Assembly (NCBI RefSeq): GCF_031157275.1
Contig: NZ_JAVIFW010000011.1
Location: 186,001-250,000 of the forward strand
DNA length: 64,000 nt
Direction: 5' to 3'
From: Streptomyces sp. LHD-70
GTDB taxonomy: Bacteria > Actinomycetota > Actinomycetes > Streptomycetales > Streptomycetaceae
Of this stretch, positions 42,742 through 51,053 are shown one piece after another. A model generated the notes under the pieces. It did no database searches, was not told the DNA's origin, and saw only the letters and a program-made list of their open reading frames with translations. The translations under genes and the position numbers were made by a program. Position 1 is the first letter of the stretch. Every line of letters begins with the position of its first letter.

Positions 42742-43575
42742 GTGGTGACGATCGTGCTGCGCGGCACGCTGGACGACGGCACCGGCGCCACCCTTGGCAT
42801 ACGCCGGCCTGAGACGCTGAACAACCCCGGCCAGACCATGGTCGCGCATGGCAGGGGCGTGTCACTGATCGTCGGCTACGCGCCGCCGGTGGAGAACGCT
42901 TTCGGGCTGGCCGCGGTCGGCATCCTCAACGCGGTCGCGGCCGTGCACCGCATCCGGCGGCATGCGTTCGAGGCACTGGAGCTCGACCGAGCTGCGGTAG
43001 TCGAGACGACGGACGATGCCCGCACCCTGGTCGCGCAGCTCTCGCGCCGGCTCAGCAATCTCCAGCTCGACCTCAGCTTCAGCGTCGATGCGTACGCCGA
43101 CACGATCCTCATCCCGGAGATGCTGGTCGAGAGCTTCCACTCATCGCTGCGCGACGTCTCGGCGCTGGCGGACGCGCTGGCCAACACGTCTCGCATCGTC
43201 GAGCGCGTGGACGCCGTGCTCGCGACGCGCCGCGTGGACCTGGAGACGGCATCCCAACAGTACGCCGAGGGCCGCGACCGGGTGTTAGCCGCGGTGATCG
43301 CCGCCGGCTCGGTCCTCGCGCTCCCGCCCGCGCTGCTGCTCGCATTTTTCGGCGTCAACAGCAGCGACGTGGACCCGCGCCGGTCGATCCTGGACATCCA
43401 CCACTACGGTGTCGCTTACGCGATTGCCTGGTTGCCGTTCCTGCTGCTGATCGCGGTCGGTCTGGTCGCACGCCGCCGCGTATCGCTGAGTCTGTCCACC
43501 CCAGACGCCGTCAATCCCGACCGGCGCCGAACCCGGCGTTCCTGGCTCAGACGATCGCGGCGACAACCTCGGTGA
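42742..43575 (+). pseudogene. 5'-truncated CorA-like membrane protein
   Basis: 277 residues of a CorA-type protein: a soluble helical part (LVAQLSRRLSNLQLDLSFSV, TRRVDLETASQQYAEGRDRV), then two closely spaced C-terminal helices with a GVN motif (FFGVNSSDVDPR) between, as in CorA ion channels (usually GMN). The N-terminal portion of the usual domain is absent; the sequence before GTG 42742 belongs to the acyl-CoA dehydrogenase fragment on the other strand. An in-frame GTG could allow translation. It ends at TGA 43573-43575. Confidence 0.6.
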
Positions 43576-43708
43576 CGCCGAGCTTTGCGAAGACCGCGGA
43601 GACGTAGCTGCTGTTGACGCCGAACAACGCGGATGCCCCGCAGCAGGTGCTGGACAACGGGCAGGCATAGCAGTGCCCGCAGTTGTCTCGGAACAGGACC
43701 TCCGCCTG
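43547..43708 (-). other. Cys-rich open frame without start codon
   Basis: Fifty-three sense codons between a TAG (43709-43711) and a TGA (43547-43549) encode CGHCYACPLSSTCCG followed by a hydrophobic Ala/Val end. There is no ATG, GTG or TTG upstream in frame, so it is probably the 3' end of a decayed gene rather than a peptide gene. It overlaps the CorA-like fragment on the other strand. Confidence 0.25.
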
Positions 43709-43734
43709 CTACTCCTAGTCCCGGGCCGGCTCCA

Positions 43735-44114
43735 GCCCAGATGAGGGCGTGGTCGACGCACTCGGGATCGAAGCAGTAGGTCCAGGGGCAGAAGCGGTTG
43801 CGGCGGTTGGGGTACCGGGGTGCTGCAGGGGCGAAGTCCTCGCCGGAGGGGACGGGGCCGACTGTCTTCTCGTAGGCGTTGAGGACGTAGTGGATGCCCT
43901 GTGTGAGGACGGCGTCCGGGGTCTGTCCGGCCGCGTAGAAGTCGGCGGTGGCCGGGTCGTACCACTCCGTGTGCAGGCGACGGGCCATGTTCCCGAGGGG
44001 GAGCACCACACCGAGGAGAGCACCGGTGGTGTCCCAGAGCTCGTACCCGACCCAGGGGGCCGTACCGTCCCAGGCATCACCGACCCACCGCCAGCCAGCG
44101 ACCTGCCGGGGCAG
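43735..44114 (-). pseudogene. Decayed gene of unknown family
   Basis: Read leftward from the TGA at 44115-44117, one frame is coherent: GWRWVGDAWDGTAPWVGYEL, MARRLHTEWYDPATADFYAA and RYPNRRNRFCPWTYCFDPEC, then DHALIWAG. It has no upstream start, and after about 43735 it becomes low-quality. I do not recognise the family. The Cys-rich frame at 43547-43708 may be its continuation after a frameshift. Confidence 0.4.
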
Positions 44115-44117
44115 TCA

Positions 44118-44466
44118 TACGGACCAGGAGAACAACAACCTCCTCGGCGGCCCAGACGCCACGGGAAACAGTGAACGCGTTGGCGGTGTGCCGTACGGGC
44201 GAGACACCATCCCTCGACGAACTCCCCGGTCCGGCCCACCCGTTCGTCCACCACCGCCGCCCACGCCAGCCTCTTGGAATGCAGAGCGTTCCCCGCACAC
44301 CTCGGGAAACAACACCCCTTCCACGAACTGATCACCGGCGTAGAAGCCGCGCTTGATCTCCGCGCGCACCGGCCGGGAACCCTGGCCCGACACACCGCGT
44401 ATCTCCACCAGCGGACCGCCGGGCGGATCGGGAGCCTCATCCGCCAAGCCGCGCAGACGTCACCCG
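44118..44466 (+). pseudogene. Remnant of a TniB-like transposon ATPase (C-terminal part)
   Basis: The plus strand carries FPAHLGKQHPFHELITGVEA, RPGTLARHTAYLHQRTAGR and IGSLIRQAAQTSPG, matching the C-terminal end of TniB-type ATPases (typical YLHRRTGGMIGSL). Upstream, in another frame, ENNNLLGGPDATGNSERVGG fits the preceding family segment, so at least one frameshift occurred. No Walker motifs remain. It marks an old Tn5053/Tn552-type insertion. Confidence 0.5.
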
Positions 44467-44586
44467 GGAAGGCGGCGCCACTCCAGACACGACCTGTGTG
44501 CCTGGGGCGTCGCACTCACCGGTCGTGCAGCGAGCACCTGCCCGTAGCGTCCGCCAGTGGGGGACCTAACGGACCGCAGGGGAACG

Positions 44587-45447
44587 TCACCTGTCGGCCA
44601 TCACCCGCCGCCTGGCGGTGGGCTCTGGAGAAGGCTTTGGCGTCTGCCTCCAATTCCGGACAAGGCCCTTGCGGATCGGGCCGGCAGGACGGATGAGGGG
44701 GGCAGCGAGCCTCCGAGCTTTGTTGAGGCGACGCCATCCCGTGATGCAAAGGGGGCCGATCGCGCAAAGCATCGCGAGCCATAGGGCCTTGGCAAGCACG
44801 CTCATCGACAGCCAGTCGGTCCAGGACCCTTCCAGGGGTGGCGCAGGGGTGCCCGGTTGACCCACAGGCGTCACGTAGCGCCACCAGCTCGCGACGGTCG
44901 CGCACAACAGGGTCAGCCCGACGACCGTGAGCGCGGCCAGGCTCATGCGCAGAACGCGAACGGCTCGAGATGTGTGCACCGCGACCGTTCCCGGCTTCCT
45001 CCCGGTCAACTCGGCAACTTCGGACTGCGTGTGGCCGAGTGCCTTCGTCGCCCACACCACCTGACGCTGCTGTGCGGGCAGGGCGGCAAGGGCACGCTCG
45101 ACGGCGCAGCGGTTGGCCACCAGGGCGCCGACATCGGTAGTGCGCTCACTCTCGAGCCGGAGCGAATCCGGTGCTGCCCGATCGGCTATGACCTGGTCGT
45201 GGCGGGCGCGGCGGCTGGCGATCGCGGCGACTTCGTTATCGAGGACGGTCCGCAGATAGGCGCTCGGGTGCCGGATGCCCCCGCGCGCCAGGGCCTTGGC
45301 GAAGACGGTCTGGACGATGTCGTCCTCCGAGGCTACGGACGGCGGGATCTCGTACGCGCGCAGGAGGTTTCGGGCCCGGATGGTCAGGCCGCGGTGGTAG
45401 CGGCGGTAGAGGTCCTCACCGGACGCGGTCGACTCCTGCTCCGTCAT
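44587..45447 (-). CDS. ECF sigma factor with a C-terminal two-helix membrane extension
   Basis: A 286-residue RNA polymerase sigma-70 family protein. Region 2 (about 10-80) includes EDDIVQTVFAKALARGGIRH and YLRTVLDNEVAAIASRRARH. Region 4 (about 105-165) has ALPAQQRQVVWATKALGHTQ, the helix-turn-helix SEVAELTGRKPGTVAVHTSR. After residue 167 come two hydrophobic helices (MSLAALTVVGLTLLCATVAS; SVLAKALWLAMLCAIGPLC) and a basic tail. A sigma factor tethered to the membrane could be silenced without a separate anti-sigma factor. Its ATG overlaps the stop of the tiny gene before it (ATGA). Confidence 0.85.
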   Translation of the reverse strand: MTEQESTASGEDLYRRYHRGLTIRARNLLRAYEIPPSVASEDDIVQTVFAKALARGGIRHPSAYLRTVLDNEVAAIASRRARHDQVIADRAAPDSLRLESERTTDVGALVANRCAVERALAALPAQQRQVVWATKALGHTQSEVAELTGRKPGTVAVHTSRAVRVLRMSLAALTVVGLTLLCATVASWWRYVTPVGQPGTPAPPLEGSWTDWLSMSVLAKALWLAMLCAIGPLCITGWRRLNKARRLAAPLIRPAGPIRKGLVRNWRQTPKPSPEPTARRRVMADR

Positions 45448-45629
45448 CGCCTCTCTCCCTCCTGCGCCGGACCGTCAGGCTTTACGCCGGGCGACTTGGA
45501 CATGCGCCGCGCGCGGATGATCTCGACGCGGGCCTGGGCCCGGTTGCGTACCGCCACACTGTCCAACCATGCCTTGATCCCAGGGGCCACGGCGACCAGG
45601 AACGCAAATGCGGAACCGGCGAGCTCCAT
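45444..45629 (-). CDS. 61-residue single-helix membrane protein coupled to the ECF sigma gene
   Basis: MELAGSAFAFLVAVAPGIKA begins with a hydrophobic helix, followed by a charged region (RNRAQARVEIIRARRMSKSP). ATG at 45629 has AGGAGG spaced 6 nt upstream, a strong site that decides the start. Its TGA overlaps the ATG of the sigma gene. No family recognised. It could be a miniature regulator of the tethered sigma factor; inference only. Confidence 0.65.
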   Translation of the reverse strand: MELAGSAFAFLVAVAPGIKAWLDSVAVRNRAQARVEIIRARRMSKSPGVKPDGPAQEGERR

Positions 45630-46023
45630 GCTCAACCTCCTTATCTCGTCCGGCCCTTGAGCGCTTCGGTGGTGCGCGGTGGCCGTTCATAGATAGAGAG
45701 TCAGCGGGGCGGGATTCTCTTTACATCCCTCTTGCAGACTCTTTCGGGAGCGTCGTACGCGAGGCACGGAACGGGCGCGGTCCGGGGCCGTTCCGCGCCA
45801 GGTGCCCAGCATCGGAGGCTGCCTGAGTCCCCGCCGTCCCCCGCCGCTCGTCCTCCTCCTCTTGCCCGATGGACAGGTGATCCGGGCACGGCTCCACGCC
45901 CGCATAGAGAGCGAGCGCGGGTGGCGCTACCCCGCCGACGCCGCCCAGCGCGGTCAACGCCCACCTCGACGAAACGGTCTGCTGAGTGCCCGCAGACCTT
46001 GGGGCGCCCGGTGTCCGAACTTC
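45630..46023. other. Gap between sigma operon and ISL3 element
   Basis: About 394 bp. It should contain the sigma operon promoter, which I could not pin down. A plus-strand stretch with LLPDGQVIRARLHARIESER (about 45860-45920) looks like a relic of a gene but has no start or coherent continuation. Nothing else supported. Confidence 0.35.
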
Positions 46024-46144
46024 GGTTCTGGCTCGCTTTCCGTGAAGCGCGCACGTTGAGTGACGACTGACGCTCGGATCGGCTTTCGGGAACTTGCCTG
46101 AAAATGACCAGTGCCGATCTTGGTGTGGCCGACAGTGCGGCGTC

Positions 46145-47746
46145 GTGGAAGAGACGTTGCTCAGGCTGGAGGAGCTGTTGTTCCCGTCCATCGCGGACGT
46201 GGCGGTGCTGTCGGTGGACGTGAACGACGAGGCGATAAACATCGGGGCCCGAAGTACGGCGGCTGGGGCAGCGTGTCCTGACTGTGGGAGCCGATCGAGC
46301 CGAATACACAGCTCCTACCTCCGGTTTCCCGCCGACGTACCCAGTGCGGGACGGCGGGTGGTTCTCCGCCTTCGGGTCCGCAGGTTCTTCTGCCCGGACG
46401 CTTCATGCGGCCGGCGGACGTTCGTCGAGCAGATGTCAGGGCTGACCCGGCGGCACTGCAGGTGGACCGAGCGGTTGCGTTCGACGCTTGCCGCGGTCGG
46501 TCTCGCCCTCGCTGGCCGGGCCGGCGCTCGGATGGCGCGGGCCTTCGGGGTGTCCGTCAGCCGCAGCGCGGTGTTGCGGTTGCTCGACGCGTTGCCTGAC
46601 CCGGAGACGCCGGCCCCGCGGGTGGTCGGCGTCGATGAGTACGCCATGCGCAAGGGCCGCGTCTACGGGACGGTTTTGGTCGATGTCGAGACCCGACGGC
46701 CGGTTGATCTGTTGCCCGACCGGGAGGCGTCCACCCTGGCCAAGTGGCTGGCGAAGCGCCCAGGAATCGAGGTCGTCTGCCGAGATCGAGCTCCGTTCTT
46801 CGCGGAAGGTGCCACAGCCGGGGCGCCTCAGGCGGTCCAGGTTGCCGACCGGTGGCATCTTTGGCACAACCTCGGCGAGGCCGCTGAACGGTGCGTCGCC
46901 GATCACCGAGCTTGCCTACGAGGCACGGCGCCCGAGCCACCCAGCCCGGTTGAGGAGCCCGATGCCCGCACGGACAGCTCTGGCTCGCCCTGGCCCACCG
47001 GCCACCGGTTCGCCGACCGGACTCGGGCCAACCATGCGGCCGTCCACGCGCTGCTCGCCGCCGGCCACAGCCGCCGCGCGATCCAACGCCAACTCGGCAT
47101 GACGTACCGCACCGTCAAGCTCCTCGCCGACGCCACCGCGCCCGAGGATCTCTTCCGCGGCCAGTGGCAGGGGCGCCCTTCCGTACTCGATGAGTACAAG
47201 CCCTACTTGGACGATCGTTGGAACCAAGGCTCCTCCAACGCCTGGAAGGCGTGGGAGGAGATCGTGCCGCTCGGCTACAAGGGCAGCTACCAGCGAGTTC
47301 GTGCCTACTTCCGCGCCAAGCGTCTCTCGACAGATCCGGTCACTGCACCGCCGCCTTCCCCTCGCACGGTCGCCGGCTGGATCCTCCGCCACCCCGACAC
47401 CCTCACCGAGGCGGAACAGCTCCGCCTCAAGCCCGTCCTGGTCCACTGCCCTGAACTGGATGCACTCACCGGACATGTCCGGTCCTTCGCCGAGATCCTC
47501 ACCGAGCGGCAAGGCCAGCGGCTACCCGAGTGGCTCGACGCCGTCCGCAACGACAACCTGCCCGGCCTCCACACCCTCGCCGCCGGTATCGACCGCGACC
47601 GCGACGCTGCCATCGCCGGCCTCACCCTGCCCTGGAACTCAGGGATCGTAGAAGGGCACGTCAACCGGATCAAGATGCTCAAACGGCAGATGTTCGGCCA
47701 AGCCGGATTCCCGCTCCTCCGCAAGCGAGTACTGCTCTACGGGTGA
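46145..47746 (+). CDS. ISL3-family DDE transposase (apparently intact)
   Basis: A 533-residue transposase. It has an N-terminal zinc region (CPDCGSRSSRIHSSY and RRFFCPDASCGRRTF), the DDE core with VGVDEYAMRKGRVYGTVLVD, VCRDRAPFFAEG and a final WNSGIVEGHVNRIKMLKRQ. A helix-turn-helix lies between (SRRAIQRQLGMTYRTVK). All catalytic motifs are present and no frameshift was seen. Start taken at GTG 46145, in frame and next to VEETLLRLEELLFPSIADVAV. It is closely related to the dead copy at 59.2 kb, especially at the C-terminus. Confidence 0.9.
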   Translation: MEETLLRLEELLFPSIADVAVLSVDVNDEAINIGARSTAAGAACPDCGSRSSRIHSSYLRFPADVPSAGRRVVLRLRVRRFFCPDASCGRRTFVEQMSGLTRRHCRWTERLRSTLAAVGLALAGRAGARMARAFGVSVSRSAVLRLLDALPDPETPAPRVVGVDEYAMRKGRVYGTVLVDVETRRPVDLLPDREASTLAKWLAKRPGIEVVCRDRAPFFAEGATAGAPQAVQVADRWHLWHNLGEAAERCVADHRACLRGTAPEPPSPVEEPDARTDSSGSPWPTGHRFADRTRANHAAVHALLAAGHSRRAIQRQLGMTYRTVKLLADATAPEDLFRGQWQGRPSVLDEYKPYLDDRWNQGSSNAWKAWEEIVPLGYKGSYQRVRAYFRAKRLSTDPVTAPPPSPRTVAGWILRHPDTLTEAEQLRLKPVLVHCPELDALTGHVRSFAEILTERQGQRLPEWLDAVRNDNLPGLHTLAAGIDRDRDAAIAGLTLPWNSGIVEGHVNRIKMLKRQMFGQAGFPLLRKRVLLYG

Positions 47747-47754
47747 CCGACGCG

Positions 47755-48222
47755 TCAGGACTGCTGTACCACTGGCTCGTACCCCTCATCGATTCGGCGA
47801 GGAGCCACGCCGAGAACCAAGCTCTCCATGGCCTGAGGCATCGGTCCGAAGCTGGCAACCCGGGTCTCGACGAGATAGATCACACCCACTTCATCGATGC
47901 CCAGAAAGAACCGGCCGTGGTCCAGCTCGCCGAGCGGGTACAGATGGCGCCCGATCGCTTCGCCCCACTCCGTGAAGCGGTCATCTTCGCCCCAGGCCAG
48001 CTCGGGATCCAGCTCGAACGGCGTGCGCGCGCAGCTGATCCCTGGCCCGCTGACGTTCACAGTCAAACCGCCGAACTCTTGCAGTAAGGCTTCCGCAGCG
48101 TCGTGCATGACGAGGCCGACTGCTTCGAACATGGATCGCCAGCGAGCCGTGTCCACCTTCCGTCCAGGCGTCCATCCCGACGCCTCCAACACCTCATCTA
48201 CCTCTGGCGACCAGCTACTCAT
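47755..48222 (-). CDS. SUKH-3 domain immunity protein
   Basis: A 155-residue soluble protein with the SUKH-3 pattern: DAAEALLQEFGGLTVNVSGPG, TPFELDPELAWGEDDRFTEW, GEAIGRHLYPLGELDHGRFF and LGIDEVGVIYLVETRVASFG. SUKH proteins are immunity proteins in contact-dependent toxin systems. Here no toxin gene is adjacent; the gene sits between the transposase and the right terminal repeat of the ISL3 element. ATG at 48222. It seems an orphan immunity gene picked up by the IS or trapped by it. Confidence 0.8.
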   Translation of the reverse strand: MSSWSPEVDEVLEASGWTPGRKVDTARWRSMFEAVGLVMHDAAEALLQEFGGLTVNVSGPGISCARTPFELDPELAWGEDDRFTEWGEAIGRHLYPLGELDHGRFFLGIDEVGVIYLVETRVASFGPMPQAMESLVLGVAPRRIDEGYEPVVQQS

Positions 48223-48430
48223 CTGGGGCCCCGACTCCTCAACGCTGGGTGAGCAGTGATCATCTCAGCGGCCGACGTCACTGAACAGCGTGTGTCCGCT
48301 TCACGGAAAGAGGGTGCTATTGGTGATCTTCGCTCGGTGGGGTGAAACCACTGCGGCATGCTGTTCGTGCTGGCGGTCGGTGTGCTGCTGTTGTCGAGCG
48401 GGGTAGTTCTGCCGGTCGGAGGGGGCCGGG

Positions 48431-50196
48431 ATGGCAAGGGGGTGTGGTTCGGGTCGGGTGGTTCCGCCGCTGACTGTGAAGATGGCCCGGGCGAGCAATC
48501 CGCGGGGCACGGCAGCGATGTGGATGCGTGACCGGCTGGACGAGTTGTTCGTGGACGAGGACTTTGCTGTCTGGTATCCGGCGGACGGGCGCCCGGGTCT
48601 GTCGCCGGCCCGGCTCGCGCTGGTGTCAGTGTTGCAGTACACGGAGAATCTGACCGATCGGCAGGCGGCGGAGGCCGTCCGGTGCCGCATGGACTGGAAG
48701 TACTGCCTGGGCCTGGAGTTGGACGATGCGGGTTTCGACTTCTCGGTGCTGAGCGAGTTCCGTGACCGGCTGGCTGAAGGGGACCGCGCAGACCGGCTGC
48801 TGGCTGTGATGGTTGAACGTCTTGCGGCCGCGGGCCTGGTCAACCGCCGCGGCAGGGTCCGCACTGACTCGACTCACGTGCTGGCGGCAGTCCGTCGGCT
48901 GAAATCGGGGTGAACTGGTCGCCGAGACCCTGCGGGTGGCTTTGGAAGAGCTCGTGGTGCACGGCGAGGAAGGGCTGGCCGCACTCGTCACCGGGGACTG
49001 GGGTGACCGCTATGGCCGCCCGGTCCGCTATGACCGGCTTCCTCGGGGGAGGTGATGCCCTGATCGCCTACGTCCTGCGGGTCGGCGAGGACGGCATGCA
49101 CATCCTGCGAGCTGTCCATGACGCCGACGCCCCACCCGGACTGCGGGTTCTGCCCGCCGTTGAGGTCCTGCGGCAGGTCTGGGTCCAGCAGTACTGGATC
49201 GACGAGGACGGCCGACTGCGGTGGCGGGGACCGAAATCCAGTCGGGACCGGGCAAGCCGCAGGACGACCGAACGGCGCAACACGAGAAAGGCATCGGCGG
49301 ACGGCCGGCCCGATCCCGCCTCGGCACGAGTGCCGTGGTCAGGCATGGAGATTGTCACTGCGCACGATTCCGAGGCCCGCTACAGCCAGAAGGTCACCGC
49401 CGCCGGGCAGCGGGACTGGATCGGCTACCGCGACCACCAGACCGAGACCTGCGACGAGACCGGTCCCAACGTGATCGTCCAGGTGACCACCCGGCCGGCG
49501 CCCGAGCAGGACATCGATGCCCTCGACCGCATCCACCAGGGCCTGAGTGCGCAGGGATTCCAGCCTGCTGAACATGTCGTCGACAGCGGATACATCTCGC
49601 CCGACAGCATTCACCACGCCGCCCAGCAATGGGACATCCCGCTCTTCGGGCCAGTCCGTGATGACCCACAGGCCGGCAAACGGCCCGGCTTCGCCAAGAA
49701 GGACTTCCACATCGACTGGCAAGCCCGCACACTGACCTGCCCGAACGGCGTGACGAGTCCGCCATGGAAACCCACACTCGGCGACGGCCACCCCCGGCTC
49801 TCCGTCCTCTTCCCACGCAAAGCCTGCCGCGAATGCGCGGACCGGCTCAAATGCACCGGCAATGCCGAGGGCAAGGGCCGCCACGTCTTCCTGATGCCGC
49901 AGCCTCTTCAGGAGATTCAGACGATGGCCAGAGCAGACCAGACGACAGTCGCGTGGCGTCGCCGATATGCGATTCGTGCCGGCTGCGAGGCCACGGTCTC
50001 GGAAACCGTTCATGCCCACGGCCTGCGGAACTGCCGCTACCGCGGCATGGCCAGAACCCATGTCCAACACGTACTGACCGCTGCCGGAACGAACATCATC
50101 CGGCTCAATGAGTACCTGTCACCGGGCCTCACACCACCCCGAAGCCCCCGGCCCAGAAGCCGCTTCCAAACCCTCTGCCGCAGCCTGCCCACCTGA
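48431..50196 (+). pseudogene. IS1182-family transposase with two frameshifts
   Basis: The protein is split over three frames. Frame one (48431-48913) encodes the N-terminal domain ending HVLAAVRRLKSG. The middle piece (about 48912-49045, GELVAETLRVALEEL...WGDRYGRPVRYDRLPRG) is in a second frame. The rest (about 49045-50196) has ALIAYVLRVGEDG, the DDE region EARYSQKVTAAG, VVDSGYISPDSIH and the C-terminal cysteine cluster FPRKACRECADRLKCTGN. Both joints need a +1 shift (near 48905-48912 and 49040-49050). Unless these are sequence errors or programmed, the element is dead. Element ends were not found. Confidence 0.8.
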
Positions 50197-50331
50197 AGAT
50201 GTCGGCGTACGCCCGAACACGTGGCCAGTGAGGTACAGCGATACGTCCCCACCCTGTAGGTGGTCGTGCGCAGGTCGGGGAGCCGGGGCTGCCCGACCGC
50301 TCCACTACTCGCCCCCGAGGAGTCGTCGCCC

Positions 50332-50898
50332 TCAGCGGACCGTTGCGCCCAGGTAGTCGAGGGCTGCACGGGCGAATCCCGGTGCGGTACGCGGGCATTG
50401 CCAGCGGGCGAGGATCTCCGGCCCGGAGAGATTCGCGGGCTCGGTCTCCTCGTCCTCAAGTTCATCCAGGTAGTACGTGGAGAGCAGGTCCTCGGGAAGC
50501 AGGCCGTCGAGGACCTCCTCCACCGGGGAGCTCAGCAGCAGGTCCTCGGGAAGGTACTCGAGCACATCGTCCACCTCGACGTCGTGCGGATGCCAGGCGT
50601 GCTCGCACGACTGGCCTTCGTCACGGCGCGCGGCCCGGCGTAGTACGGCGACGACCTCGTCCTCGACTCCCGGGCCGGGGTTGCCGAATGCCACATAGGG
50701 GGCGACATGCAGCAGGCCCAAGGTCCAGAACAGCACAAGATCGCCCTGCGGCCCCGATCCCGACACCGCGCCCGCTGCCGATGCCGTTTCGTCTAGCCGG
50801 CGGGCGCAGTCCCGTACCGTCTCGTCCTGGTCCCCGGCGGGGTAGCCCTGTCGGAGCGATTCCCAACCACCGAGCAGGTCCTCCCAGTTGTCGGGCAC
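50332..50898 (-). CDS. Acidic hypothetical protein
   Basis: A 188-residue soluble, strongly acidic protein (VEEVLDGLLPEDLLSTYYLD, ELEDEETEPANLSG). It begins MPDNWEDLLGGWESLRQGYP from a GTG at 50898. I do not recognise a family. It lies between the dead IS1182 transposase and the PucR gene; nothing ties it to either. The codon usage is like the core genes, suggesting it is real. Confidence 0.5.
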   Translation of the reverse strand: MPDNWEDLLGGWESLRQGYPAGDQDETVRDCARRLDETASAAGAVSGSGPQGDLVLFWTLGLLHVAPYVAFGNPGPGVEDEVVAVLRRAARRDEGQSCEHAWHPHDVEVDDVLEYLPEDLLLSSPVEEVLDGLLPEDLLSTYYLDELEDEETEPANLSGPEILARWQCPRTAPGFARAALDYLGATVR

Positions 50899-51053
50899 AG
50901 GTACACCGCCGCCCGAGCCCGTACGACGATGACGGCCAGGACATGCCCGCCATCGAGGACCAGGCCGCCGCGACCGAGCCGCCCCCGCGCCTTGCTGTGA
51001 CCGCCGCCTCCTGGGCCGCTCGCGGACGCGGTCGGGGGCGGTCGAAGTGCGCG

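Larger units (their letters stand above)
46024..48312 (+). mobile_element. ISL3-family insertion sequence carrying a SUKH-3 gene
   Basis: CTTTCCGTGAAGC at 46036-46048 is the exact reverse complement of 48298-48310. The same core forms the ends of the second ISL3 element at 59.1 kb, so these are terminal repeats. Between them lie the transposase and, on the other strand, a SUKH-3 gene. The second copy has its right repeat directly after the transposase stop, so the 0.5 kb here is extra. Outer ends and target duplication are not exactly defined. Confidence 0.65.

Noticed and set aside
43547..43708. Lanthipeptide or other modified-peptide precursor
   Set aside because: No start codon, no modification genes nearby, and a hydrophobic C-terminus instead of a core peptide.
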